Of a stretch of 14,011 nt of DNA, positions 7,022 to 14,011 are shown piece by piece. Below the pieces are notes generated by a model that ran no database searches, was not told where the DNA came from, and saw nothing but the letters and a program-made list of their open reading frames with translations. Position 1 is the first letter of the stretch. Each line of letters opens with the position of its first letter. This DNA comes from an uncultured Clostridia bacterium (GTDB taxonomy: Bacteria > Bacillota > Clostridia > Oscillospirales > Acutalibacteraceae), in assembly GCA_944384865.1 (NCBI GenBank), contig CALWVC010000012.1, positions 1 to 14,011 on the forward strand, in the 5' to 3' direction. A program made the translations under genes and the position numbers.

Positions 7022-8296
7022 TTACACTGCTTGCAGCGCCTGCTCGATATCTGCAATAATATCCTTTACGTTTTCCAACCCCACAGACATCCGGATCAAA
7101 TCAGGGCCGACGCCGGCCTGCGCCAGCTGCTCGTCCGTCAACTGCCGGTGCGTGGTACTGGCCGGATGCAGACAACAGGTTCGAATATCTGCCACATGAA
7201 TTTCCAAAGAAGCCAGCTTCAGATGTTCCATAAACTTCTTTGCCGCGGTCTTTCCACCTTTTACGCCATAAGCGATCACCGCCGAACAGCCATTTGGAAG
7301 ATACTTGCGCGCCAACGAATAATATGGATTATCCGGCAATCCGGGATAATTCACCCAGGCGATCTTTTCATGTTGCTGCAAATATTCCGCAACCCTTTGC
7401 GCATTTTCACAATGCCGCTGCATACGCAGATGCAGCGTTTCCATATTCATATTCAAAATAAACGCCGACATTGGACTCATCTGAGTCCCGAAATCCCGCA
7501 TCATCTGCACCCGTGCCTTGGTGATATATGCAGCCTCTCCAAACGTATCTGTATATACGATCCCATGATAGGAAGCATCTGGCTGTGTCAACCCGGGAAA
7601 TCGATCTGCCGATGCCTGCCAGTCAAAACGTCCGGAATCTACGATCGCACCGCCTAATACGACTGCGTGCCCATCTAAGAATTTACTGGTGGAATGCATG
7701 ACAATATCCGCACCAAATTCAAACGGACGGCATAAAACCGGCGTCGGAAAAGTATTGTCCACAATCAGCGGAATACCATTTTGATGCGCCACCGCCGCAA
7801 ATTTCTCGATGTCCAGCACATCCAACGACGGATTGGTAATGGTCTCTCCAAAAATCGCTTTGGTATTCGGACGAACCAACGCCTGAATTTCCTCCGGCGT
7901 TGCATTCACATCCACAAACGTCGTATCGATCCCCAGCTTGCGCAGCGTCACATTGAACAAATTGAAAGTCCCGCCGTAAATTGCAGACGCGCTGATAATA
8001 TGGTCGCCTGCGCCCGCGATATTGGTAATCGCAATCAACGATGCAGACTGACCCGAAGCCGTAACCATCGCACCAACGCCACCCTCCAGCGCCGTCAGTT
8101 TCTTTTCCACCGCCTCATTGGTTGGATTACTCAGACGGGTATAAAAATGTCCCGATGTTTTCAAATCAAACAGATCGCCCAGCGTATCTACGCTGTCATA
8201 GCGAAACGTGGTGCTCTGATAAATCGGCAAAACCCGCGCCTCGCCGTCAGAAGGAACATATCCCTCTTGTATACACTTGGTTTCAATTTCACTCAT
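7022..8296 (-). CDS. metY: O-acetylhomoserine sulfhydrylase (Cys/Met metabolism PLP enzyme)
   Basis: This 424-residue PLP enzyme of the Cys/Met metabolism family should convert O-acetylhomoserine plus sulfide to homocysteine for methionine synthesis. Motifs are RVLPIYQSTTFRYDS near the start, YTRLSNPT (52-59, phosphate contact from the partner subunit), SGQSA (81-85), AIYGGTFNLF (105-114, with stacking Tyr107), the PLP-pyridine Asp180 and HSTSKFLDGHAVVLGG (201-216) with the PLP lysine K205. Length near 425 and insertions relative to MetB/MetC fit MetY. Methionine gamma-lyase activity is a possible alternative. The ATG overlaps the TGA of the preceding gene (ATGA at 8293-8296), and GAGGAGG lies just upstream inside that gene, so translation is probably coupled. 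No S-box or T-box leader is visible. Confidence 0.92.
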   Translation of the reverse strand: MSEIETKCIQEGYVPSDGEARVLPIYQSTTFRYDSVDTLGDLFDLKTSGHFYTRLSNPTNEAVEKKLTALEGGVGAMVTASGQSASLIAITNIAGAGDHIISASAIYGGTFNLFNVTLRKLGIDTTFVDVNATPEEIQALVRPNTKAIFGETITNPSLDVLDIEKFAAVAHQNGIPLIVDNTFPTPVLCRPFEFGADIVMHSTSKFLDGHAVVLGGAIVDSGRFDWQASADRFPGLTQPDASYHGIVYTDTFGEAAYITKARVQMMRDFGTQMSPMSAFILNMNMETLHLRMQRHCENAQRVAEYLQQHEKIAWVNYPGLPDNPYYSLARKYLPNGCSAVIAYGVKGGKTAAKKFMEHLKLASLEIHVADIRTCCLHPASTTHRQLTDEQLAQAGVGPDLIRMSVGLENVKDIIADIEQALQAV

Positions 8297-9009
8297 TCTG
8301 GCGTTTCCTCCTCTGCTTTTCTAACAATACACAGCGGTGTCTGCTGCGCCGCCTGGTCCAGCGGATTATCTTTAAAAACCTGCTTGCAGAAATCTATCGG
8401 AATATCCTGCGACGACCGCCCCAAAACCTCAACGCCTAAATCGTTTGCGTCGATCACAACGATCGAAACGCCCAGATGCGCTGCCAGATCCGCCGCCACC
8501 TCGTTCGGACGATCGGGCGCCAGCTTTGCATATTCATTATACGGCGGAATGGTACAATCACACGGTCCGTCGATTGCGCGAGCCTTTTCGCCCAGGATCC
8601 GGTAAAACACACCCCTGATTCCAAACAGCTTGGTTACTGCCGAGCAAAACGCCGCAAACAAAATTTTCGGTAACCCAATTTCGCGAATGGCAAGCTCCAT
8701 TGTCCACGGACTGCCCAGCCCGATGCCATACGGCGTTTTATACACAAACTTACATAAAAATCTGGCCCACCAACCCGGCTTGATATCTTTCACCGGAAAT
8801 GCCCGCCCCTGGCTGATGGCAACAATTTTTTCACTCATAAACACATAATCGCCGTCTTGTACATAGGCCTTTACATACTGATCCAGTAATTCAGGCAGAT
8901 CCTGACCGTTCATCACCACGTGCGTTTTAACCGGATATCTGGAAAAAACGCCATAATCGGTAGTAATATTCAGCTGTTTAGATTCATTTGGGGAAAAAGG
9001 CATATCCAT
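8293..9009 (-). CDS. Coenzyme F420-0:L-glutamate ligase-family protein
   Basis: This 238-residue protein resembles the CofE/FbiB N-terminal family, which adds glutamate to coenzyme F420-0 using GTP. The recognised pattern is DYVFMSEKIVAISQGRAFPV near residues 50-70, a GIGLGSP segment, IDGPCDCTIPPYNEYAKLAP and a C-terminal GVSIVVIDANDLGVEVLG. Such homologues occur in many Clostridia not known to make F420, so the true substrate here is uncertain. The ATG at 9009 is preferred: GGAGG (9022-9026) lies 12 bases upstream, while the longer reading from a TTG at 9036 would begin upstream of that site. Its TGA overlaps the metY ATG, which suggests linked expression. No signal peptide or clear membrane helix is seen. 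No own promoter is evident, so it may depend on read-through from upstream. Confidence 0.75.
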   Translation of the reverse strand: MDMPFSPNESKQLNITTDYGVFSRYPVKTHVVMNGQDLPELLDQYVKAYVQDGDYVFMSEKIVAISQGRAFPVKDIKPGWWARFLCKFVYKTPYGIGLGSPWTMELAIREIGLPKILFAAFCSAVTKLFGIRGVFYRILGEKARAIDGPCDCTIPPYNEYAKLAPDRPNEVAADLAAHLGVSIVVIDANDLGVEVLGRSSQDIPIDFCKQVFKDNPLDQAAQQTPLCIVRKAEEETPE

Positions 9010-9056
9010 TTTATTGAAATTCCTCCAACCCGCCAAAGCGGATGATGTTTACAACA

Positions 9057-9087
9057 ACAAGCCGCGCGCATAGGTCGCACGGCTTGT
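9057..9087 (-). terminator. GC-rich hairpin after the 86-residue gene
   Basis: On the minus strand ACAAGCCGTGCG (9087-9076) pairs with CGCGCGGCTTGT at the other arm (about 9057-9068), with one G-U wobble and a loop of about 7 bases. The trailing TGTTGT is only a broken T run, so termination may be partial. That would let transcription continue into the F420-ligase-like gene and metY, where no promoter is obvious. The 9010-9106 gap also carries ATGTTTACAA twice (9045-9054 and 9094-9103). Confidence 0.5.
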
Positions 9088-9106
9088 AAATCTATGTTTA
9101 CAAAAC

Positions 9107-9367
9107 TTATTGTTTATCCGGCACTTCTCTATAAAGATTAAAGCGGAACAGCTTAGACTCATCCGACGGCTTCTCACAACGAATAAACGCTTCGGTGATA
9201 ATCCCGCCCTTGATCAGATTGGTCAGACCCACCAGCTGACTCAGCTTGGATTTAAGATTAAAACAGTCTCCTTCTTCGGTTTCCAGATAAACGTTACCCT
9301 CGCAGCTTTCAACGGTTTTTAAAAAATCTGCCACGTCGATATCGTGCAGTCTCAACTCTTTACTCAT
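9107..9367 (-). CDS. Small conserved protein of unknown function (86 aa)
   Basis: This is an 86-residue soluble acidic protein. I do not know its function. The segments DIDVADFLKTVESCEGNVYL, KSKLSQLVGLTNLI and SDESKLFRFNL resemble a small conserved family I associate with Clostridia; some members carry doubtful database names. There is no signal peptide, membrane helix or cysteine metal motif (two scattered Cys plus C65). The start is well supported by GGAGGGG-type bases at 9374-9380, about seven bases before the ATG. It has a strong promoter of its own (9399-9427) and a hairpin just after the stop, so it can form an independent transcript. It lies between murC and the F420-ligase-like gene; this position alone does not assign a role. 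Confidence 0.85.
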   Translation of the reverse strand: MSKELRLHDIDVADFLKTVESCEGNVYLETEEGDCFNLKSKLSQLVGLTNLIKGGIITEAFIRCEKPSDESKLFRFNLYREVPDKQ

Positions 9368-9398
9368 AACAAACCCCTCCTATAATCAACATAATTCA

Positions 9399-9427
9399 AT
9401 AGTAGCAGTTTCTGATAAAAAAGTCAA
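9399..9427 (-). promoter_or_regulatory. Strong sigma-A type promoter for the 86-residue protein
   Basis: On the minus strand TTGACT (9427-9422), a 17-base spacer and TACTAT (9404-9399) lie just upstream of the ribosome binding site. A TGC just before the -10 gives an extended -10. Predicted transcription starts near 9392, leaving a leader of about 25 nt. Confidence 0.8.
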
Positions 9428-9477
9428 TCGTTTCTGGGTTAAATCCGCAAAAAATCCCGCCGAAATCCCGTAGCATA

Positions 9478-10863
9478 CTACTCTGTTTGACACAGTTTCT
9501 GTATCACAAGCCTAGCGGCCTTATAAATATCTCCACACCCCAGTGTAATCACCAGATCGCCGGGCTGCGCATGCGCCGCCACATAGTCGGCAATCTTTTC
9601 AAAGCTGTCAAACCATACCGCGCCCGGCAGTTTTTCACATAGATTTGCCGAATAAATGTGATAAGTATTAATCTCTCTGGAACCCATGATCTCACTGAGA
9701 ACCACCTGATCCGGAATCTGCAGCACCCGGATAAAATCATCAAACAGCATCACTGTCCGTGAATAGGTAAAGGGTTGAAACACCGCGATGACCCTGCGGT
9801 AGCCCATATCCATCGCCGCTTTCAGCGTCACCTCTAATTCCTTCGGATGATGGGCATAATCGTCGGCCACAGTAATTCCGCCGATTTCATCTAAAATTTC
9901 AAATCGCCGTCCCGCACCTCTGAACGCCGGCAATGATGCGGCGATTTGCTCTGGAGACGCTCCATGCAAATATGCGGCGGCAGCGGCAGCCACCGAATTA
10001 GAGATATTATGCCGCCCAGGTACGCTCACCCGGATATGGCACAGCCGTTCTCCTCTATACATCAGATCATATTCCCCGGCGCTTTTCCGTCCGTAAACGA
10101 TATGATCCGCATAGTAATCGCAATCAGCTGTAATTCCAAAAGTAAAAATTTCCTGATCCAACTGTCGAACCGCGTCCATCGCATTTTCATCATTTCCATT
10201 GACCAAAACGGTCTTAGCGCTGTTGGCAAACTGCGTAAAAGACTGTTTAAGCCGCTGCATCGTTTTAAAATATTCCATATGATCCCGGTCGATGTTCAGT
10301 AGCACGCAGGTATCCGGCGACAGCTTTAAAAAAGTATCCACATATTCGCAGGATTCACAAACCATAATATCTGAATGGCCCACTACGCCATAGCTGCCGG
10401 TCAGCGGCAGTTTTCCGCCGATCACCGCCGTGGGATCCAGACCGCTTTGGATTAAAATCTGCGTAATCATGGCCGTAACCGTTGTTTTTCCATGGGTTCC
10501 GCAAACGCCGATTACATGATCAAAATTCCTGGTCAAAGCCCCCAGCGCATAGGAGCGTTCCATGGTCGGGATCCCCTGTCTGCGCGCCGACACCAGCTCC
10601 GGATTATCCTGCATAATAGCTGCAGAATAGATCACCAAATCGCTGCCGTCCACGTTTTCCGGGAAATGCCCCATTTTCACAGAGATCCCCAGTTCGCGAA
10701 TTTTTTGCAGCGACTCTGTTTCATTATTATCTGAACCGGTCAACTGATAGCCCCGGCTGTGTAAAATCTCAGCGATTGGGTGCATACCCGAGCCGCCGAT
10801 CCCGATCATATGAATATGTTGTGCCGAAGCCAAAAGCCGATCGGCATCCGTCTGTGTTTTCAA
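9478..10863 (-). CDS. murC: UDP-N-acetylmuramate--L-alanine ligase
   Basis: MurC joins L-alanine to UDP-MurNAc with ATP, the first stem-peptide step in peptidoglycan synthesis, in the cytoplasm. Counted from the TTG at 10863 the protein has 461 residues. Motifs are the nucleotide-binding GIGGSGMH near residue 21, the P-loop GTHGKTT (122-128), CESCEY (169-174), LLNIDRDHMEYF, PGRHNISNSVAA, RGAGRRFE (315-322) and DDYAHHPKE (334-342). Start choice is open. An ATG at 10890 would add nine residues, but a TATAAT box ends only two bases before it, leaving no ribosome binding site. The TTG at 10863 has GGGGGT (wobble match to the anti-SD) eight bases upstream and leaves a normal N terminus. No terminator follows, so read-through into the 86-residue gene is possible. 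Confidence 0.95.
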   Translation of the reverse strand: MKTQTDADRLLASAQHIHMIGIGGSGMHPIAEILHSRGYQLTGSDNNETESLQKIRELGISVKMGHFPENVDGSDLVIYSAAIMQDNPELVSARRQGIPTMERSYALGALTRNFDHVIGVCGTHGKTTVTAMITQILIQSGLDPTAVIGGKLPLTGSYGVVGHSDIMVCESCEYVDTFLKLSPDTCVLLNIDRDHMEYFKTMQRLKQSFTQFANSAKTVLVNGNDENAMDAVRQLDQEIFTFGITADCDYYADHIVYGRKSAGEYDLMYRGERLCHIRVSVPGRHNISNSVAAAAAAYLHGASPEQIAASLPAFRGAGRRFEILDEIGGITVADDYAHHPKELEVTLKAAMDMGYRRVIAVFQPFTYSRTVMLFDDFIRVLQIPDQVVLSEIMGSREINTYHIYSANLCEKLPGAVWFDSFEKIADYVAAHAQPGDLVITLGCGDIYKAARLVIQKLCQTE

Positions 10864-10892
10864 ACAAAAGACCCCCGCATCCGTTTGCATTT

Positions 10893-10921
10893 ATTATACA
10901 GCAAAATCCCATAAAAATAAA
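10893..10921 (-). promoter_or_regulatory. murC promoter
   Basis: On the minus strand a perfect TATAAT (10898-10893) lies 17 bases after a weak TTTATT (10921-10916). Predicted transcription begins near 10886, at or inside the ATG at 10890. This is the main reason to prefer the TTG start at 10863. Confidence 0.6.
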
Positions 10922-10929
10922 CTGTTATT

Positions 10930-10958
10930 TTGAATTTTACTACATTTTATGATATGAT
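10930..10958 (+). promoter_or_regulatory. cca promoter
   Basis: TTGAAT (10930-10935), a 17-base spacer and TATGAT (10953-10958) lie 38 bases before the cca start codon. This promoter is divergent from the murC promoter, with -35 regions less than 10 bases apart, so the two polymerase sites may compete. Confidence 0.7.
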
Positions 10959-10996
10959 AAGAATAAATGCTCACAGAAAACTGCGGAGGAATCCAT

Positions 10997-12169
10997 ATGT
11001 TCCAGCTTCCAACAGCCGTTCAAACCTGCCTGCAAACACTGCGGAGCGCCGGCATAGACGCCTATTTGGTAGGCGGCTGCGTCCGGGATCTGCTGTTACA
11101 AATGACGCCGACGGATTATGATATCACCGTCAATGTATCTCCCGCGACAGTCAAACAACTGTTCGATCGCACGATCGACACCGGTCTGCGTCACGGCACC
11201 GTCACGGTTTTGCAGGATGGTATGCCTATTGAAATCACACAAATGCGCAAAGACGGCCTGTATACCGATCATCGGCGGCCGGATATTATTCTGCCCAGCA
11301 CCAGTCTGACTGAAGACCTTGCCCGGCGGGACTTTACAATTAACGCTATAGCGTTAGATGACAACGGAAACATCTTCGATCCGTTTCACGGCCAACAGGA
11401 TCTGCATCGAAAAATCCTGCGCACAGTCGGCGATCCCAACCAACGGTTCAACGAAGATGCATTGCGCATTTTGCGACTGTTTCGTTTCGCCGCTAAGCTG
11501 CGATTTTTCATCGAGCCAAACACGTTAAGCAACGCTTTGCAGCAGACCCGGCTGCTGCGTTATATCAGCGCCGAACGCATCTTTGCAGAATTAATCAAAA
11601 TCGTGACCGCCCCCGAACCGGAGCAGTTGACGCCACTGTTGCAATACGGCGGGTTATCGTTTATCGGCTTGCAATATCACCGGCCGCTTACACCGCTTTC
11701 CGCACTGCCGCCCCGGCGGAACCCGCGTTTTGCCGGGCTGCTGTATCTGTGCGGCGCAGATGCAGAGCAGACCTGCTCCGCGCTGAAAACCGATAAAAAG
11801 CTTCGCCGCTACTGCGGCTTTGTGCTGCGTGCGTTACAGCAACCGGAGGATCATTCGCCTTACGCGCTGAAAAAACTGATGTTTGAAAGCGACTTTTCCA
11901 CCGTCTCTGACCTACTCTGCCTGCGCGCTGCCTGCTCCGGACGCTCCGATACACAGTGGCAGCAGGATCTGCGGCAACTTCGACAGTCTCCGATCTACTT
12001 GCAGGATCTGCAAATCAACGGCGCACAATTGAAAACGCTGGGCATCCGACCGATCGCCATGACCCCAACACTGCGTTATCTGATGGACTGCGTACACAAG
12101 GATCCTACCTGTAACCGGCAGGAGCGCCTGCTGCAGCTGGCGCAAAAATATAACGAAACGTGCGATTGA
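10997..12169 (+). CDS. cca: CCA tRNA nucleotidyltransferase
   Basis: This 390-residue class II nucleotidyltransferase should add or repair the 3' CCA end of tRNAs using CTP and ATP. The head domain has YLVGGCVRDLLL (23-34), the catalytic DYD pair D40/D42 and the RRDFTINAIA motif that helps select bases. EDALRILRLFRFAAKL follows in the neck. The C-terminal half is more divergent, ending with a KDPTCNRQERLLQLAQK segment common in Firmicutes enzymes. Poly(A) polymerases share the fold, but in Gram-positives this gene type is normally Cca. The ATG at 10997 has GGAGG at 10985-10989, seven bases upstream. A longer in-frame reading from 10967 begins upstream of that site and is not preferred. Length is slightly short for the family but looks complete. 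Confidence 0.93.
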   Translation: MFQLPTAVQTCLQTLRSAGIDAYLVGGCVRDLLLQMTPTDYDITVNVSPATVKQLFDRTIDTGLRHGTVTVLQDGMPIEITQMRKDGLYTDHRRPDIILPSTSLTEDLARRDFTINAIALDDNGNIFDPFHGQQDLHRKILRTVGDPNQRFNEDALRILRLFRFAAKLRFFIEPNTLSNALQQTRLLRYISAERIFAELIKIVTAPEPEQLTPLLQYGGLSFIGLQYHRPLTPLSALPPRRNPRFAGLLYLCGADAEQTCSALKTDKKLRRYCGFVLRALQQPEDHSPYALKKLMFESDFSTVSDLLCLRAACSGRSDTQWQQDLRQLRQSPIYLQDLQINGAQLKTLGIRPIAMTPTLRYLMDCVHKDPTCNRQERLLQLAQKYNETCD

Positions 12170-12171
12170 GG

Positions 12172-12200
12172 TTGCGCAAGCGTAAAAAATATTTTATAAT
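12172..12200 (+). promoter_or_regulatory. Promoter of the oligopeptide-binding lipoprotein gene
   Basis: TTGCGC (12172-12177), a 17-base spacer and a perfect TATAAT (12195-12200) lie right after the cca stop. Predicted transcription begins near 12207, with an AAAGGTG ribosome site at 12217-12223 before the ATG at 12231. No terminator separates cca from this gene, so some read-through from cca is also possible. Confidence 0.65.
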
Positions 12201-12230
12201 TATTAAAAGAACCATTAAAGGTGAGACGGT

Positions 12231-13799
12231 ATGATGCTGCTTAAAAAGTTTTTGGCTGTAATTTTATGTTTTGTCACTTTACTTGTATGCCTGTGTGCCT
12301 GTTCTGCGCACACAGGCAATTCGACCGCTTATTGTCAAACCGACCAATTCATCCGGACTCTGGATCCACAACTGGTTTCCACCAAGGCGGAATTGACCGT
12401 TATTTATAACTGCTTTGACGGCCTGATGCGATACGACGCCGAGGGACAGATCGCCGCCGGCGCCGCAGATCGATATACCGTCTCTGACGACGGTAAAACC
12501 TATACCTTTACCCTGCGAGATGATCTGGTCTGGTCAGATGGTGAAACGCCGGTAACCGCCGCTGATTTTGTATATGGATTGACCCGGGCAGTCCTTCCGG
12601 AAACCAAAGCGCCGTTTGCTTCTATGTTGCTCTCCATTGAGAACGCCGAAGCAATTTATTCCGCCGGTAAATCCTCTGACAGTCTGGGCGTCAAAGCACC
12701 CGATAAACAAACCGTAGTCATTACACTCACCCGGCCGGACCATAATTTTTTATATACGCTGGCTCATCCGGTAGCCGCACCCTGTCACGAGGCCTTTTTT
12801 CTTTCCACCAAGGGCAGATACGGACTGAATGACGACAGCCTGCTATGCAACGGCGCGTTTTACCTTTCCAAATGGAACACCGAAAACCAAACCGTTAGAA
12901 TGGTTCGGTTTTCGGATTACGCCGGCACGGATCAGCCCGTATTATATGCAGCGCAGATGGCCTACGGCGCTGAGGACGAAACGCTGATCACCAGTATCAA
13001 AGATAATGAATACAACATCTACACTTCCTCTTATACAAATATGCTCACCGTAGACAACAAAGCATATACACAAAACAACTTCTATACCACCACCTATGCG
13101 CTGTATATATCCGACGGCCTGCAGAATGGAGAGAACGACATGCGTGCCGCCTTGATGCAGGATGTTGACCGCACTTCTTTACGTATCAACCTGCCTGTTT
13201 TTCTGCAGGAATCGACAGGCGTCATTCCCGCAGATTCTATTGAACGGGGACAATCCTATCGAAAACAAGCCGGCGCAGTCTCGTTTCCGGTCTATGATGC
13301 AGCGGCTGCCGTAAAACAACTCGGCAACGAAAAATCCACTTATACCTATCTGTCTGGCTGTACATTATACTATCCTGACAATGATTACGCTAAATTATAC
13401 GCTAACCAAATCGCCCAAACCTGGCAAAAAGATTTAAGCGCATATATCAATACCAAAGCAGTTACCGCAGAAGAGATCCTTTCCGGTATACAAAATAAGA
13501 CGATCCTGTTGGCGATCCTGCCGGTGCAGGCGTCAAACGACACCGCTTTCGGCACTGTCAGTTTGTTAAAAGATCTGAATGTTATTGGTTTTCAAATACA
13601 AGACCAATACACACAGCCGGATCTTCAGTCTTGGATGCAGATCCTGAAATCATATGAACAGCGACTGATAGATCAATACACAATACTGCCGTTGTTCGAC
13701 ATGCCTGACTGTTATCTATCTGACCAGAAAATCACAAAATTATCTTTTATTCCGTATGGAAATATTCTGCATTTTCGCTATATTACCAAAGAAGAATAA
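12231..13799 (+). CDS. Oligopeptide ABC transporter substrate-binding lipoprotein (SBP family 5)
   Basis: This 522-residue extracellular lipoprotein of the OppA/DppA type should bind peptides or related solutes and pass them to an ABC permease. The signal is MMLLKKFLAVILCFVTLLVC, followed by a lipobox-like LCAC with Cys24 as the probable lipidated residue; several nearby Cys make the exact site less sure. Family marks are RTLDPQLVSTKAELTVIYNC, FDGLMRYDAEGQIAAGAAD, YTFTLRDDLVWSDGETPV, TAADFVYGLTR and LLCNGAFYLSKW. The C-terminal region is more divergent than the N-terminal. A second ATG at 12234 is equally possible. No permease or ATPase genes follow in the remaining 212 bases, so its transporter must be encoded elsewhere or right of the window. 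Ligand cannot be read from sequence. Confidence 0.9.
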   Translation: MMLLKKFLAVILCFVTLLVCLCACSAHTGNSTAYCQTDQFIRTLDPQLVSTKAELTVIYNCFDGLMRYDAEGQIAAGAADRYTVSDDGKTYTFTLRDDLVWSDGETPVTAADFVYGLTRAVLPETKAPFASMLLSIENAEAIYSAGKSSDSLGVKAPDKQTVVITLTRPDHNFLYTLAHPVAAPCHEAFFLSTKGRYGLNDDSLLCNGAFYLSKWNTENQTVRMVRFSDYAGTDQPVLYAAQMAYGAEDETLITSIKDNEYNIYTSSYTNMLTVDNKAYTQNNFYTTTYALYISDGLQNGENDMRAALMQDVDRTSLRINLPVFLQESTGVIPADSIERGQSYRKQAGAVSFPVYDAAAAVKQLGNEKSTYTYLSGCTLYYPDNDYAKLYANQIAQTWQKDLSAYINTKAVTAEEILSGIQNKTILLAILPVQASNDTAFGTVSLLKDLNVIGFQIQDQYTQPDLQSWMQILKSYEQRLIDQYTILPLFDMPDCYLSDQKITKLSFIPYGNILHFRYITKEE

Positions 13800-13939
13800 A
13801 AGCAATTCGCCGATAACAAAACATAATTCTCAAGGTAGTTTTCGAATGATAAAAATTCGAGATGTTCTATTTTTGTCAATACATTATTTTGCTCTTAAAG
13901 TAAATCTGTCCCTTACGCTGTTTTTAGTTTACATAATCA
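13800..13939. other. AT-rich gene-free stretch
   Basis: I see no gene here and no convincing terminator for the lipoprotein gene. There is only a short 6-bp inverted repeat (TCGAAT at 13842-13847 with ATTCGA at 13855-13860), with a T run about ten bases later. A weak promoter-like pair, TTGTCA (13873-13878) and TAAAGT (13896-13901) with a 17-base spacer, points right toward the hairpin cluster. Confidence 0.4.
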
Positions 13940-14010
13940 AAACCACTAGTAAACTAGTGGTTTGCACAGACCCCGGAGGGGGTCAGAACTTGCTGACCCC
14001 TGGAAGGGGT
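13940..14010. repeat. Hairpin cluster, possible end of an IS200/IS605-like element
   Basis: Several perfect stems are packed into 71 bases. AAACCACTAG (13940-13949) pairs with CTAGTGGTTT (13954-13963) over a 4-base loop. GACCCC (13969-13974) pairs with GGGGTC (13979-13984) over 4 bases. ACCCCT (13996-14001) pairs with AGGGGT (14005-14010) over 3 bases. Alternatively GGGGTCAG (13979-13986) pairs with CTGACCCC (13993-14000), which excludes the last two. Subterminal hairpins of this kind are known at ends of IS200/IS605-family elements, but no transposase is visible. Other options are a strong terminator array or the start of a structured RNA. The window ends inside it. Confidence 0.4.
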
Positions 14011-14011
14011 A

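Noticed and set aside
7031..7657. A 208-codon plus-strand open frame
   Set aside because: It is antisense to the conserved C-terminal half of metY and has no ribosome site or motif.
7781..8605. A 274-codon plus-strand open frame
   Set aside because: It lies opposite metY and the F420-ligase-like gene, which carry clear family motifs. The plus-strand product is rich in Arg, Ile and Cys and has no recognisable motif.
9428..9477. Terminator directly after murC
   Set aside because: A T run (TTTTTT on the minus strand) is present, but the preceding G-rich bases cannot form a stem with each other.
12288..12318. A 10-bp inverted repeat (TGCCTGTGTG / CACACAGGCA) in the lipoprotein signal region
   Set aside because: It lies within well-defined coding sequence around the lipobox, and a match of this size with an 11-base loop is within chance expectation for a window of this length.
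1..14011. CRISPR array, rRNA, tRNA, prophage or known defence system
   Set aside because: I saw no regularly spaced repeats, no tRNA-like cloverleaf with conserved loops, and no phage or defence-type protein motifs in the long frames.

Overview
The window looks like a chromosomal segment of an anaerobic Gram-positive Clostridia member, probably in the Ruminococcaceae/Oscillospirales range. The signs are AGGAGG-type ribosome binding sites before most genes, LL-diaminopimelate aminotransferase, a clostridial Re-type citrate synthase homologue, and a secreted peptidoglycan hydrolase with a poly-threonine linker. This placement is an inference from gene content, not a phylogeny. Most genes are core housekeeping genes. 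The accessory-looking parts are a decayed Sel1-repeat gene in the middle and a cluster of hairpins at the right edge.

Layout. Positions 1-3038 (+) carry the 3' end of pyrG (CTP synthase), dapL, and a secreted M23 (LytM-type) murein hydrolase, closely spaced and probably co-transcribed. A strong bidirectional terminator (3045-3097) separates them from a convergent minus-strand gene (3117-4511), a DRE-TIM acyltransferase best read as Re-citrate synthase. That gene is divergent from a patatin-family lipid acyl hydrolase (4823-5668, +), which has a good promoter and a terminator.

Positions 5753-10863 are all minus strand. In transcription order they are murC, an 86-residue conserved protein with its own strong promoter, a homologue of the coenzyme F420-0:L-glutamate ligase family, metY (O-acetylhomoserine sulfhydrylase) overlapping it by 4 bp, and a Sel1-repeat gene broken by two frameshifts and two in-frame TGA codons. 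From 10930 rightward (+) come cca (CCA-adding enzyme) and an oligopeptide-binding lipoprotein without visible permease genes. The last 212 bases have no gene and end in several strong, partly mutually exclusive hairpins. These could be the edge of a mobile element whose body lies outside the window.

How the genes fit together. DapL makes the meso-DAP precursor, MurC adds the first amino acid of the peptidoglycan stem peptide, and the M23 protein cuts finished peptidoglycan, so cell-wall metabolism is the main theme. The Re-citrate synthase homologue would supply 2-oxoglutarate and glutamate in an anaerobe. MetY makes homocysteine for methionine, and Cca matures tRNA 3' ends. No clear defence system, CRISPR array, prophage, rRNA or tRNA gene is visible.
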